Assembly (NCBI RefSeq): GCF_004011175.1
Contig: NZ_RQXX01000002.1
Location: 124,001 to 188,000, forward strand
DNA: 64,000 nucleotides
Source of the DNA: Mesobaculum littorinae
GTDB taxonomy: Bacteria > Pseudomonadota > Alphaproteobacteria > Rhodobacterales > Rhodobacteraceae
Direction: 5' to 3'
Shown: positions 52,548 through 61,020 of the stretch, piece by piece
Numbering within the stretch: position 1 is the first letter of the stretch
Layout of the letters: each line of letters begins with the position of its first letter
Program-made: the position numbers and the translations under genes
The notes under the pieces: generated by a model
The model's database searches: none
Told to the model about the DNA's origin: nothing
What the model saw: the letters and a program-made list of their open reading frames with translations, nothing else

Positions 52548-53297
52548 ATGGCGAAAGAACCCGACTACAGATCGAACTCCCTCTTGCGCGGGCTCAGCAT
52601 CCTTGAATGCTTCGGCCACCGGCGGGCCGAGATGACGCTGACCGAGATCGCCGAGGCGATCTCGGTCACCAGTTCCGCGGCCTACCGCTTCGTCGTGACG
52701 CTCGAGCACGAGGGGTATTTGGCACGGCAGGACAACCGCTATCGACTTGCCCCCCGGGCGATGTCGCTGGGGTTCCGCTATCTTTCGTCGCTCGACGTCT
52801 ACGACATCGCGCGCCTGCCGGCCGACGCGCTGCGCGACGAGACCGGGTTCACCGTGCATGTCGCCGTGCTTCATGGGACCGAGATCGTCTATGTCTATCG
52901 CGCGCTGTCCGACCGGGCGATGGTGTCGAACGTCCCCGTGGGGTCGCGCCTTCCGGCGTTTTCGACGACCATGGGCCGCGTGCTGCTGAGCGATCTGACC
53001 GAGCCCGAGCTGTGCCGCCGGTTCGAGGGCTACGATTTCGCACGGATGAGCCCGCGTGCCCCGGCCACGCTGGATGACCTGAGGGAGCTTCTGCACGAGG
53101 ACCGGGCGCGGGGTTACGTGGCGCAGCGGTCGCACCTGGCGACGGGGACGCTGTCGATCGCCGCGCCGCTGGTGTCGCGCCATGGCCGGTACGTCGCGGC
53201 GATGAACCTGTCGGGCCACGAGATGCAGCTGACGCTGGACGAGGCGGTGATCGAACGCGTGCTCGATACCGCGCGCACGATATCCTCGATGCTCTAG
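52548..53297 (+). CDS. IclR-family transcriptional regulator
   Basis: A 249-residue regulator with an N-terminal winged helix (LLRGLSILECFGHRRAEMTL; SSAAYRFVVTLEHEGYLARQ) and a C-terminal IclR effector-binding domain (ALRDETGFTVHVAVLHGTEI; STTMGRVLLSDLTEPEL; AAPLVSRHGRYVAAMNLSGH). ATG 52548 gives MAKEPDYRSNSLL. It lies 194 bases after hutF in the same direction and probably controls hutGF and the divergent TRAP operon, with an intermediate of the pathway as effector; that is inference from position. Confidence 0.92.
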   Translation: MAKEPDYRSNSLLRGLSILECFGHRRAEMTLTEIAEAISVTSSAAYRFVVTLEHEGYLARQDNRYRLAPRAMSLGFRYLSSLDVYDIARLPADALRDETGFTVHVAVLHGTEIVYVYRALSDRAMVSNVPVGSRLPAFSTTMGRVLLSDLTEPELCRRFEGYDFARMSPRAPATLDDLRELLHEDRARGYVAQRSHLATGTLSIAAPLVSRHGRYVAAMNLSGHEMQLTLDEAVIERVLDTARTISSML

Positions 53298-53319
53298 GGG
53301 GCCGCCGCGCGCTGGCGCG

Positions 53320-53556
53320 TCACCGCCCGGCGGGCCGGGGGAAGAGCCAGCGCAAGACGCCGCGCAGGCAGACAAAGAGTATGACCGCCGCGGCGATCGT
53401 GTCGAAGGTCAGGACCTCGGGCGCAATACGTTCCAGAGCGTCGCGCCACCAGCCGAGGTCGATCCCGGCAAGACGGGCGGGGATCAGTCCGGCCGCCAGT
53501 GGCGCGGCGGCAAGCGCCACGTGAAGGTTCATGCCGCCGGCCCGGCCGCGGGGCAT
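53320..53556 (-). CDS. Small membrane protein of unknown function
   Basis: About 78 residues from ATG 53556 (MPRGRAGGMNLHVALAAAPL); other possible starts are ATG 53532 and TTG 53604, and none has a clear Shine-Dalgarno. Two hydrophobic segments can be seen (VALAAAPLAAGLIPARL and TIAAAVILFVCLRGVLRWLF), separated by a loop with WWRDALERIAPE. No family is recognised. It follows the gene at 53585-53992 closely on the same strand and is probably co-transcribed. Confidence 0.5.
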   Translation of the reverse strand: MPRGRAGGMNLHVALAAAPLAAGLIPARLAGIDLGWWRDALERIAPEVLTFDTIAAAVILFVCLRGVLRWLFPRPAGR

Positions 53557-53584
53557 CCGGCGCAAGGGGTGGGGGCCGGGCGCG

Positions 53585-53992
53585 TCATCCGTCGTCCCGG
53601 CCAAGCCTGTCGGCGCGCTTGCGGATCAGCACCGTGCGCAGGTCGTGCATCGCCAGAAGCAGGCGGTCGGTCACCGCGTCCAGCTGGTCGTCGGTGGCGC
53701 GCGTCTGCGCCCAGTGCGCGGTCAGGCTCAGGTGGTCGACGGCGCGGTGGATGTCGTCGATGTCGCGCTGCGCCAGCACCTCGCGCCGCTCGGCCATCCA
53801 GTCACGGATCGCGTCCAGGTCGGCCTGCGACAGCTGCCGGTCGCCATGCGGCTTCACCTCGCCGTTGCGGATGTTGACCGCCGCGATCTGGTCGAACTCG
53901 AGACGGCGCATGCGGTTCTCCGGCTCCACACGGAAGACGAAGGCGCCGTTTTCGCGCACGCGGAAGAAATATTCGGGCAAATCGCCGGTCAT
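53585..53992 (-). CDS. Conserved 135-residue protein of unknown function
   Basis: A soluble, charged protein starting MTGDLPEYFFRVRENGAFVF. The N-terminal part looks like a small beta domain (FRVEPENRMRRLEFDQIAAV, NIRNGEVKPHGDR), followed by a long helical region (SQADLDAIRDWMAERREVLA onwards). I know it only as a conserved roseobacter-type hypothetical. It starts ten bases after the aspartate aminotransferase stop and is likely in the same transcript. Confidence 0.75.
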   Translation of the reverse strand: MTGDLPEYFFRVRENGAFVFRVEPENRMRRLEFDQIAAVNIRNGEVKPHGDRQLSQADLDAIRDWMAERREVLAQRDIDDIHRAVDHLSLTAHWAQTRATDDQLDAVTDRLLLAMHDLRTVLIRKRADRLGRDDG

Positions 53993-54002
53993 GGTCCGAT
54001 GC

Positions 54003-55205
54003 CTAGCGCAGGGCGGCGCAAAAGTCGCCGATCCGGTCGCAGGCCCGCTGCAAGGTTTCGTCGTCGGTGGCATAGCTGACACGGAAATGCGGGCTGAGCC
54101 CGAAGGCCGCGCCGAAGACGACGGCGACGCCCGCCTCCTCGAGCAGCGCCGTGGCGAAGGCCTCGTCACTGTCGATCAGGGTGCCGCCCGGACTGGTTTT
54201 GCCCAGGCAGCCCGAGATGTCGGGATAGACGTAGAACGCGCCGTCGGGCCGCGGGCAGGTGATCCCCGGAACCGTGTCGAGCCGCGCGACGACAAGGTCG
54301 CGCCGCCGGGCAAAGGCGCGGCGGAAATCGGCCAGGAACTCCTGCGGCCCCTCCAGCGCCGCCAGCGCGGCATGCTGGCTGATCGACGAGGGGTTCGTGG
54401 TGGATTGCGATTGCAGCTTGCGCATCGCCGCGATCAGGTGCGCCGGCCCGCCGGCATAGCCGATGCGCCAGCCGGTCATCGCATAGGCCTTCGAGACGCC
54501 GTTGCACGTCAGTACCCGGTCGCGCAGGTCGGGCGCGACGGCGGCGATGGTCGCGACCTCGAACCCGTCGTAGACGAGGTGTTCGTAGATATCGTCGCTC
54601 ATCACGTGCAGGTCGGGAAAGTCGCGCACGACCTCGGCCAACGCCGCGATCTCGTCACGGGTATAGGCCACGCCGGTGGGGTTGGAGGGCGAGTTCAGCA
54701 CCAGCCACTTGGTCCGCGGAGTCAGAGCGGCGCGCAGCGCCTCAGGCGTCAGCTTGAACCCCGCCGCCATGGCACAGGGCAGGATGACGGGCGTGCCGCC
54801 CGCCAGCCGCACGATATCGGGGTAGCTGACCCAGTAGGGCGCGGGGATCACGACCTCGTCGCCCGGGTCCAGCGTCGCCAGCATCGCGTTGAAGAGGATG
54901 TGCTTGCCGCCCGCCGCGACCGAGATCTCGTCGCGCCCGTAGTCCAGCCCGTTCTCGCGGGCGAACTTGGCGGCAACTGCGTCCTTGAGCGCGTCCATCC
55001 CGTCGACTGCGGTGTATTTCGTCTCGCCTGCCTCGATCGCGCGGATCGCTGCGGCCTTGATATGGTCGGGCGTGTCGAAATCGGGTTCGCCCGCACCCAG
55101 TCCGATCACGTCGCGGCCCGCGGCCTTGAGCGCGCGCGCCCGGTCGGTCACGGCAACGGTGGGCGAGGGGCGGATCCGGTCCAGCGTCGCGGAAAGAAGG
55201 CGCAT
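54003..55205 (-). CDS. aatA: Aspartate aminotransferase (class I, subgroup Ib)
   Basis: A 400-residue PLP-dependent enzyme interconverting aspartate/2-oxoglutarate and oxaloacetate/glutamate; in some bacteria it also uses prephenate. It has IGLGAGEPDFDTPDHIKAAA, TKYTAVDGMDALKDAVAAKF, APYWVSYPDIVRLAGG, NSPSNPTGVAYTRDE, and the PLP Lys in CNGVSKAYAMTGWRIGYAGG. ATG 55205 begins MRLLSATLDRIRPSPTVAVT, the family's standard start. Divergent from the XRE gene. Confidence 0.95.
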   Translation of the reverse strand: MRLLSATLDRIRPSPTVAVTDRARALKAAGRDVIGLGAGEPDFDTPDHIKAAAIRAIEAGETKYTAVDGMDALKDAVAAKFARENGLDYGRDEISVAAGGKHILFNAMLATLDPGDEVVIPAPYWVSYPDIVRLAGGTPVILPCAMAAGFKLTPEALRAALTPRTKWLVLNSPSNPTGVAYTRDEIAALAEVVRDFPDLHVMSDDIYEHLVYDGFEVATIAAVAPDLRDRVLTCNGVSKAYAMTGWRIGYAGGPAHLIAAMRKLQSQSTTNPSSISQHAALAALEGPQEFLADFRRAFARRRDLVVARLDTVPGITCPRPDGAFYVYPDISGCLGKTSPGGTLIDSDEAFATALLEEAGVAVVFGAAFGLSPHFRVSYATDDETLQRACDRIGDFCAALR

Positions 55206-55291
55206 AGTCGTCTCCGAATGGACTGTGGCGGCGCCCTGTCTTAGGATCGGCCACAGGCCCGTTCAAGCGGGAAGGGAGGTAGGAGGCCGCG

Positions 55292-55708
55292 ATGACAGAA
55301 AGTGATTTCGAACCCGACGCCGCCGCAAACGGCTGGTATTCCGACGAAAACGCGACTTTCGGCGACCGGCTTGCCGATGCCCGCGAGGCTGTCGGCATGA
55401 GCCAGGAGGACCTTGCGCGGCGGCTTGGAATCAAGCTTCGCACCCTGCAGGGATGGGAACAGGATCTGGCGGAACCTCGGGCGAACCGCTTGCAGATGCT
55501 GTCGGGACTGCTCAACGTGTCGCTGCGCTGGCTTCTGACGGGCGAGGGCGAGGGGCTGGAGAAGCCCTCCGACGCCGCGCCCCTGCCCGAGGATATGGCC
55601 CGCCTTTTGGGTGAACTGCGGCAGATGCGCGCCGACCTGGCCCGGACCAGCGACCGGATCGGGCATATGGAAAAGCGATTGCGCGCCGCCTTTTCGGAGA
55701 GTGCATGA
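55292..55708 (+). CDS. XRE-family helix-turn-helix protein
   Basis: A 138-residue protein with an HTH_3/Cro-C1 domain (about 24-80: REAVGMSQEDLARRLGIKLR, TLQGWEQDLAEPRANRLQML) and a C-terminal coiled coil (LLGELRQMRADLARTSDRIG). It is coupled to sdhE by a four-base ATGA overlap. The conserved pairing in this group suggests either control of sdhE or a role near succinate dehydrogenase assembly; no direct evidence exists in the sequence. Confidence 0.9.
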   Translation: MTESDFEPDAAANGWYSDENATFGDRLADAREAVGMSQEDLARRLGIKLRTLQGWEQDLAEPRANRLQMLSGLLNVSLRWLLTGEGEGLEKPSDAAPLPEDMARLLGELRQMRADLARTSDRIGHMEKRLRAAFSESA

Positions 55709-55971
55709 CGAACGACGAAGATACCGAGATCCGGCTTAAACGCATGCAGATGCGGTCATGGCGCCGCGGGATCAAGGAAATGGACCTGATTCTCGGCACC
55801 TTCGCCGAGGATCGCCTGAAGACGCTCAGCGACGACGACCTCGACCTCTACGACGCGCTTCTGTCGGAGAACGACCAGGAACTTTATACTTGGGTCACGG
55901 GCCGCGAAGCGGTTCCGCCGCGCTATGACCGCCTGATCGCCGAGATCGCGCGCCACGCCGGGGCCGGATGA
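55705..55971 (+). CDS. sdhE: Succinate dehydrogenase assembly factor (FAD assembly factor SdhE)
   Basis: An 88-residue protein of the SdhE/Sdh5 family, which promotes covalent flavinylation of SdhA. The RGxxE motif is present in RSWRRGIKEMDLILGTFAED, and the helical remainder (LYDALLSENDQELYTWVTGR) agrees with the five-helix fold. It starts inside the XRE gene stop. Length and motif are normal. Confidence 0.95.
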   Translation: MTNDEDTEIRLKRMQMRSWRRGIKEMDLILGTFAEDRLKTLSDDDLDLYDALLSENDQELYTWVTGREAVPPRYDRLIAEIARHAGAG

Positions 55972-56060
55972 CGACGGATTATCGGCGTCTCGTAAAAATT
56001 TGACGAATTGTTAGGAATTCATCGCGACTCTCTGCTTCGGCATATCAAATGGGGGCCGCG

Positions 56061-56558
56061 ATGAACGTTCTGCCAAGGGTCGACGCAGCCGACGGGCGGC
56101 TGTTCAAGACAGAATACCTAGAAAGCCTTGCATTGATCGAGCGATTGCACCGCCTTTTGCTCGACGTGTTGAAGGATGAGTTCGAGCGTGTCGGCATGCT
56201 CGAGGTCAATCCGGTGCAGGCGCTGTTGTTGTTCAACATCGGCGATAACGAGGTGACGGCCGGCGAGCTGAAGAGCCGCGGCTACTATCAGGGCTCGAAC
56301 GTGTCCTACAACCTCAAGAAGCTGGTCGAGCTGGGATACATGCACCATCAGCGCTGCGAGGTGGATCGCCGCGCCGTCCGCGTGCGGCTGACCCCGAAGG
56401 GGCGCGAGGTGCACCAGACCGTGGCCGAGTTGTTCAGCCGGCATGGCGACGGGCTGCAGTCGCGCAATATCCTGTCGCTCGATTCGATCGAGGCGATCAA
56501 CGCCACGTTGCGCCGGGTCGAAAGGTTCTGGACCGACCAGATCCGCTATATCTACTGA
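56061..56558 (+). CDS. ldtR: MarR-like winged-helix regulator, LdtR type
   Basis: A 165-residue regulator whose core (KTEYLESLALIERLHRLLLD, NPVQALLLFNIGDNEVTAGE, SRGYYQGSNVSYNLKKLVEL, VDRRAVRVRLTPKGREVH) matches LdtR of Liberibacter and Sinorhizobium. There LdtR controls an L,D-transpeptidase gene and osmotic tolerance. No L,D-transpeptidase gene is next to it here, so its target would be elsewhere. ATG 56061 has GGGGG five bases upstream; ATG 56049 is the alternative. It is transcribed from an AT-rich promoter region (55985-56048). Confidence 0.85.
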   Translation: MNVLPRVDAADGRLFKTEYLESLALIERLHRLLLDVLKDEFERVGMLEVNPVQALLLFNIGDNEVTAGELKSRGYYQGSNVSYNLKKLVELGYMHHQRCEVDRRAVRVRLTPKGREVHQTVAELFSRHGDGLQSRNILSLDSIEAINATLRRVERFWTDQIRYIY

Positions 56559-56615
56559 CCCGCGATCGCGGCATGGGTCGAGGCCGCCGCCCGGGACGGA
56601 CGGCGGCGAGCCGGG

Positions 56616-57050
56616 TTACCAGTGCCCGGTATTTTCCATGCTGGCCCAAGGCTCGGCGGGCTCCAGCGGGTCGCCCATCTGAAGCAGTTCGACCGAGGCG
56701 TTGTCGGGCGAGCGGACGAAGGCCATGTTGCCGTCGCGCGGCGGGCGGTTGATGGTGACGCCTGCCTTCTGCAGCTTTGCGCACATGTCGTAGATGTTCT
56801 CGACCTTGTAGGCGAGATGGCCGAAATGGCGGCTGTCCGAGGGCAGGTCGTCATCACCGTCCCAGTTGTAGGTCAGCTCGACATCGGCGCGGCCGTCTTC
56901 CTGTCCCGGGGGGCAGAGGAAGACGAGCGTGAAGCGGCCCTTCTCGTTCTCGGACCGGCGGCGCTCTTTCAGGCCCAGAAGCTCGAAAAAGGCGATGGTG
57001 GCGTCCAGGTCCTTCACCCGGAGCATCGTGTGCAGGTATTCGATTTTCAT
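56616..57050 (-). CDS. gloA: Lactoylglutathione lyase (glyoxalase I)
   Basis: A 144-residue VOC-fold enzyme that converts the hemithioacetal of methylglyoxal and glutathione to lactoylglutathione. The signature YLHTMLRVKDLDATIAFFEL carries the first metal ligand His, with Glu in the VELTYNWDGDDDL segment, then HFGHLAYKVENIYDMCAKLQ and a terminal Glu in DNASVELLQMGD. Start ATG 57050 (MKIEYLHTML) is preceded by AGGGATCAGG. Convergent with the ldtR-like gene. Confidence 0.93.
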   Translation of the reverse strand: MKIEYLHTMLRVKDLDATIAFFELLGLKERRRSENEKGRFTLVFLCPPGQEDGRADVELTYNWDGDDDLPSDSRHFGHLAYKVENIYDMCAKLQKAGVTINRPPRDGNMAFVRSPDNASVELLQMGDPLEPAEPWASMENTGHW

Positions 57051-57222
57051 CCTGATCCCTCGTCTGTTGCGGTCGTCTGCGGACATAGGGCGGCGGGGCC
57101 GGGCTGACCACCGCGGGATGCGGTCAGTCCCGGCAACGGCGCACGGGGCAGAGGCACCCGGGGTAGCGCCCCACAGGGCGGGGGCGCATCAGTCGCAGGA
57201 GCGGCGGATGTGGTCCGCGGCG

Positions 57223-58632
57223 TCAGAACGAGGAGCGGATCCCCAGCGACACGGCCAGGCTTTCGGTGTCGTAAAGCGCTAGCGACGACCAGGTGCGATC
57301 ATAGGTGATGTCGATGGCGGGGGCGAAGCCGTAGTAATCGACCCCGGCCAGAAGCATCGTCGTGCCCAGGCTGATGCGGTCGTCATGGCGCGGGTCAGGG
57401 GTCAGGAACGGCGCGTCGTACCAGCGTTGCTGCGCCCGGGCCCACAGGTCGACCTCGGCGCCGAATATCGGCTCGGACGGTGAAAATCCCACGCCCAGCG
57501 TCAGGCTTTCATGCGCCACCGCCGACGAGGCCGAAGCGGTATCGGCAACGCCGAGCTCGAACCGCAATTGGCCGGGCGCCAAGCGGCGCGTCCAGCTGAG
57601 GCCCGCGCTGAAGGTGCTGGCGGAACGCAGGTCGTTGTCCTGCCGCCAGCGCCGTTCGCCCGCCAGTTCAAGACGCAGGCGATCGCGCTCTCCCAGTGCC
57701 GTCAAGCGGACCAGCTGCACGCCGGCGCTGTGCGCCAGCGGGTCGCCGCCGTACCAGTCGGCGCCCAGGGTCACCTTGGCCTCGGTCAGGCCGCGGCCAT
57801 CCGCGTCGCGGGCCAGACGGCCGAAGCCCAGGCGCACGGAGCGATAGGCGTAATCGGCGCCCGATGCATCGGGCGCCTGGTCCTTCGCCTCCTCCGACAG
57901 GGTGTAGCTGCGGGTGTCGATGTCCAGCGACAGGGTCAGGTCGGCCCGGGCGCTGCGGGCGATCCGCCAGTCGATGTCGGCGCCCGCGCGCGTTTCGACC
58001 CCCGACAGGGCCTGCGCGTCGCCAGAAAGCTCGAACGGAAGGCCACCGATGATCAGCCGGTCCGAGGTGGCGCCGTTGTTGATGTTGGACGAAGGTTGGA
58101 CACCGAACCGCAGCCGGACCGACACCGGCGTGCGCTCGCGCACTGCGCGGAACTGGCGGATGGCGCGGCCACGCGCGGCCTCGTCCGGGGCGGTCTGCGC
58201 CGCGCGTCTCAGCCAGAACTGCGAGCGCCAGCGCTGCCCGCCGAGGGCCAGGGCGGCGGCGGTGGCATTGGCCGCCAGATAGCGTTCCTCGTCCGTCGAT
58301 GCGGCGCGCCAGGCGTTCTGCCCGGCCTCGCGGGCCCGGTCGATCTGGCCCAGCTGCAGGCTGGATTGCGCCAGGACCAGTTGCGCCACGACATCGCCGG
58401 GATCGCGACGCACCAGGGTCTGCGCCAGCTTCTGCGCCGCCTCAAAGGATCCCTCGCTCAGCAGAGCCGCGGCCACGTCGCGCGCGGCGCGGGGCTCAAG
58501 GCGGATGGCCCTGGCCGGGGCGGAGTCGGACGCGGACCCGCTCTGCGTGCCGGGGTCGGCCCAGGCCACGCGCGGCCCCCCGGGCGTCAGGAGGACCGCG
58601 GCGGCCAGCAGCGCCGTCAGAACCCTGCGCAT
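57223..58632 (-). CDS. Slam (DUF560) outer-membrane protein, putative type XI secretion translocon
   Basis: About 469 residues: a signal peptide (MRRVLTALLAAAVLLTPGGP, ending AWA), an N-terminal TPR-like periplasmic region (about 50-150: AAQKLAQTLVRRDPGDVVAQ, LVLAQSSLQLGQIDRAREAG), and a beta-barrel with DUF560 character that opens SVRLRFGVQPSSNINNGATS and ends in Phe (LGIRSSF), the usual outer-membrane signature. Slam proteins carry specific lipoproteins to the cell surface. The gene immediately upstream encodes a TbpB-like lipoprotein, the expected partner. No clear Shine-Dalgarno is seen; ATG 58671 or 58683 would add 13-17 residues. Confidence 0.8.
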   Translation of the reverse strand: MRRVLTALLAAAVLLTPGGPRVAWADPGTQSGSASDSAPARAIRLEPRAARDVAAALLSEGSFEAAQKLAQTLVRRDPGDVVAQLVLAQSSLQLGQIDRAREAGQNAWRAASTDEERYLAANATAAALALGGQRWRSQFWLRRAAQTAPDEAARGRAIRQFRAVRERTPVSVRLRFGVQPSSNINNGATSDRLIIGGLPFELSGDAQALSGVETRAGADIDWRIARSARADLTLSLDIDTRSYTLSEEAKDQAPDASGADYAYRSVRLGFGRLARDADGRGLTEAKVTLGADWYGGDPLAHSAGVQLVRLTALGERDRLRLELAGERRWRQDNDLRSASTFSAGLSWTRRLAPGQLRFELGVADTASASSAVAHESLTLGVGFSPSEPIFGAEVDLWARAQQRWYDAPFLTPDPRHDDRISLGTTMLLAGVDYYGFAPAIDITYDRTWSSLALYDTESLAVSLGIRSSF

Positions 58633-58693
58633 CGGTGTCCGCGTCGTCCGCCGGGGGTGCGCAGGGCGCATCGCGTGCCGCATAAGCCGCAGG

Positions 58694-59698
58694 TCAGTCG
58701 GCCGCGGTAAAGACGCCACGCTCTTGCACGTCGAAGTCTTCGGCCGTCTCGATCACCGTCGTGTTGCCAAACCGCGCCAGGGCCCCGGGATCGCCGTCGG
58801 CGGCCCGGTCGCGGAGGTCGAGGTAGTCCTCGTAGCTCAGCATGCGGGTCGCGGTCTGGCCATTCTGGTCACGGTAGGTTTCCTGGACGCGGCTGCTGTA
58901 GAAGGTCCCGTCCAGCGTCACGCTGCCCACGATCTCTTCGCCATCTTCGCCCACGAAAAGGCCCTGGTAGGTGCCGTTGTCGCGCTCGGTGCCGTCGTTG
59001 TTGCGGGTCAGCGCGTCGCCCGCGTCGATCACCCCGCCCTCCGAGATCGAGGTGGTGCGGAACACCACGTCGGGCAGGGCGCCAAGGGCCGTGCCGTCGA
59101 CGCGATAGCGGGTGCGGTCGCCGATGCGCCCCTCGATCGCGCCGCTGCCGTCGAAATCGGCCACGTCGATTTCCAGCAACACGTCGCCTTCCGTCAGCTC
59201 GATACCCGTCCGCCCTTCGGGCGTGCGGACGCCGCCGTAGACGCCGGTATAAACGTATTCCCCCGCCGTCGGCATGTCGGTCGTGCCGTTGCGCGTCGCG
59301 ACCGTGCCGCCAAAGCCGACGTCCTGGTAATCGGGCGAGGCGATGGCCGCGACCGACCCGGCGCCGGAGTCGGTTTCGCGGAAGACGGCATAGTACTTGC
59401 GCCGGCCCTCTTCGGTTCCGCTGCGACTTTCGTAGACGCCGAAGTCCTCGAGCGCGGTGGTTTCGGCCACGCGGGTATAGACCCCGTCCTCGCCATCGAA
59501 GGGCAGATCCTCGACGACGATCTGGTCGGCGTCGGCATCGAAGCGCAGGCCCGTGACCTCGCCCGTGGCCTGCACCTGAGGACCGCCCGGCCGACCGTCA
59601 TCCGGCCCATCGCCGGGCCCGTCGCCCGAAATCGGGTTACCGTCGCCGCAGGCCGCCAGCCCGAGACCAAGCGTCAGCATAAGGTGAAGTCGCGTCAT
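58694..59698 (-). CDS. TbpB-like surface lipoprotein, probable Slam substrate
   Basis: A 334-residue lipoprotein. The lipobox is LAAC with the lipidated Cys at residue 17. After a Gly/Asp/Pro-rich linker (about 20-42) comes an all-beta protein with the pattern of transferrin-binding-protein-like barrels: TTDMPTAGEYVYTGVYGGVR, DVLLEIDVADFDGSGAIEGR and RDNGTYQGLFVGEDGEEIVG. These motifs are common to small TbpB/haemophilin-like proteins of proteobacteria. It is 61 bases upstream of the Slam gene, so the two are co-transcribed. The ligand (haem, metal-protein or other) is unknown. It is divergent from thyX. Confidence 0.8.
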   Translation of the reverse strand: MTRLHLMLTLGLGLAACGDGNPISGDGPGDGPDDGRPGGPQVQATGEVTGLRFDADADQIVVEDLPFDGEDGVYTRVAETTALEDFGVYESRSGTEEGRRKYYAVFRETDSGAGSVAAIASPDYQDVGFGGTVATRNGTTDMPTAGEYVYTGVYGGVRTPEGRTGIELTEGDVLLEIDVADFDGSGAIEGRIGDRTRYRVDGTALGALPDVVFRTTSISEGGVIDAGDALTRNNDGTERDNGTYQGLFVGEDGEEIVGSVTLDGTFYSSRVQETYRDQNGQTATRMLSYEDYLDLRDRAADGDPGALARFGNTTVIETAEDFDVQERGVFTAAD

Positions 59699-59932
59699 GC
59701 CCGGAATCTGCCTTCTTTCTGCCCTATTCGTTGCCCGTAACCGTCCCGCTTGGGCCTGCGCAAGTCAACTCTGCCGCGAAAATCCGATGCATTCCGCGCG
59801 GGCTTGTGGGAAATCCACACCAATGCCGGCGGCAGTGCGAACCCGACGGCGGGGCAGCCCCCGGGGCGGTTCCGGTGCTGCCAGCCGCGGGATAAGGTGC
59901 GCCGACTCACCCACCGCCCGAAGGATGCGCCC

Positions 59933-60841
59933 ATGACCCTGACCCCGGAACAGCAGGCCGAGATCGAGGCGCAGCGCGCCCGCACCCAGCCCACCTTTCG
60001 CGCCACCGCCCCGGGGATCGAGGCGCATCTCTACCGGGCGCAGCCGGTGCTGGATCACGGTTTCGTCCGGGTGGTGGACTACATGGGCGACGATGCGGCC
60101 ATCGTGCAGGCGGCGCGCGTGTCCTACGGGGCCGGGACGAAGCACGTGTCGAACGACGAAGGCCTGATCCGCTACCTGATGCGGCACTGGCACTCGACCC
60201 CCTTCGAGATGTGCGAGATCAAGCTTCACGTGAAGCTGCCGGTTTTCGTCGCGCGGCAGTGGATCCGCCACCGCACCGCCAACGTGAACGAATACTCGGC
60301 CCGCTACTCGATCCTCGATCGCGAATTCTACGTGCCCGCGCCCGACGCGCTGGCGGCGCAGTCGACGGTCAACAACCAGGGCCGGGGCGAGGTGCTGCAG
60401 GGCGAAGAGGCAGAGCGCGTGCTGCGCTGGCTGCGCGACGACGCGATGCAGGCCTATGACCACTACGAAGAGATGCTGAGCCAGGAGGGCCAGCAGGGCC
60501 TTGCGCGCGAACTGGCGCGGATGAACCTGCCGGCCTCGGTCTATACCCAGTGGTACTGGAAGACCGACCTGCATAACCTCTTCCATTTCCTGCGCCTGCG
60601 CGCCGATGCCCATGCGCAGTACGAAATCCGCGTCTATGCCGACGCCATCGCCGCGATGGTGCGCGACTGGGTGCCCGCGGCCTATGCCGCGTTCGAAGAT
60701 TACCGGATGGGCGGGGCCACCCTGTCGTCGCGCGCCTTGGACTGCATACGCCGGATGCTGGCGGGCGAAGAGGTCACGCAGGAAAACTCGGGCATGTCCA
60801 AGGGCGAGTGGCGCGAGTTCGAGGCGGTTTTGCACCCCTGA
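59933..60841 (+). CDS. thyX: Flavin-dependent thymidylate synthase
   Basis: ThyX makes dTMP from dUMP using methylenetetrahydrofolate and FAD/NADPH. The 302-residue protein has the ThyX motif [15 protein letters not shown] at residues 112-126 and the C-terminal [20 protein letters not shown] region. ATG 59933 follows AAGGATGCGCCC. It is longer than the compact thermophilic forms, as usual in alphaproteobacteria. It indicates that this organism may lack thyA. Confidence 0.97.
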   Translation: MTLTPEQQAEIEAQRARTQPTFRATAPGIEAHLYRAQPVLDHGFVRVVDYMGDDAAIVQAARVSYGAGTKHVSNDEGLIRYLMRHWHSTPFEMCEIKLHVKLPVFVARQWIRHRTANVNEYSARYSILDREFYVPAPDALAAQSTVNNQGRGEVLQGEEAERVLRWLRDDAMQAYDHYEEMLSQEGQQGLARELARMNLPASVYTQWYWKTDLHNLFHFLRLRADAHAQYEIRVYADAIAAMVRDWVPAAYAAFEDYRMGGATLSSRALDCIRRMLAGEEVTQENSGMSKGEWREFEAVLHP

Positions 60842-61020
60842 CACGCCCGCAGCCGGAGGGGGAGGCGATAGAGGAGCGCCCCCCGCGGCCCGCCCGGCAT
60901 GCGAACCGCCGCGCGCCGCGCGCCGGGTGCCCCGCTGCGCGTGGTATCTGTGCGCGGCGTCGCGCGCGTGCTATGCTGGGTCATCGTTCCGCAGTCCCAA
61001 AGGCCTTCGAAAGACCGACC

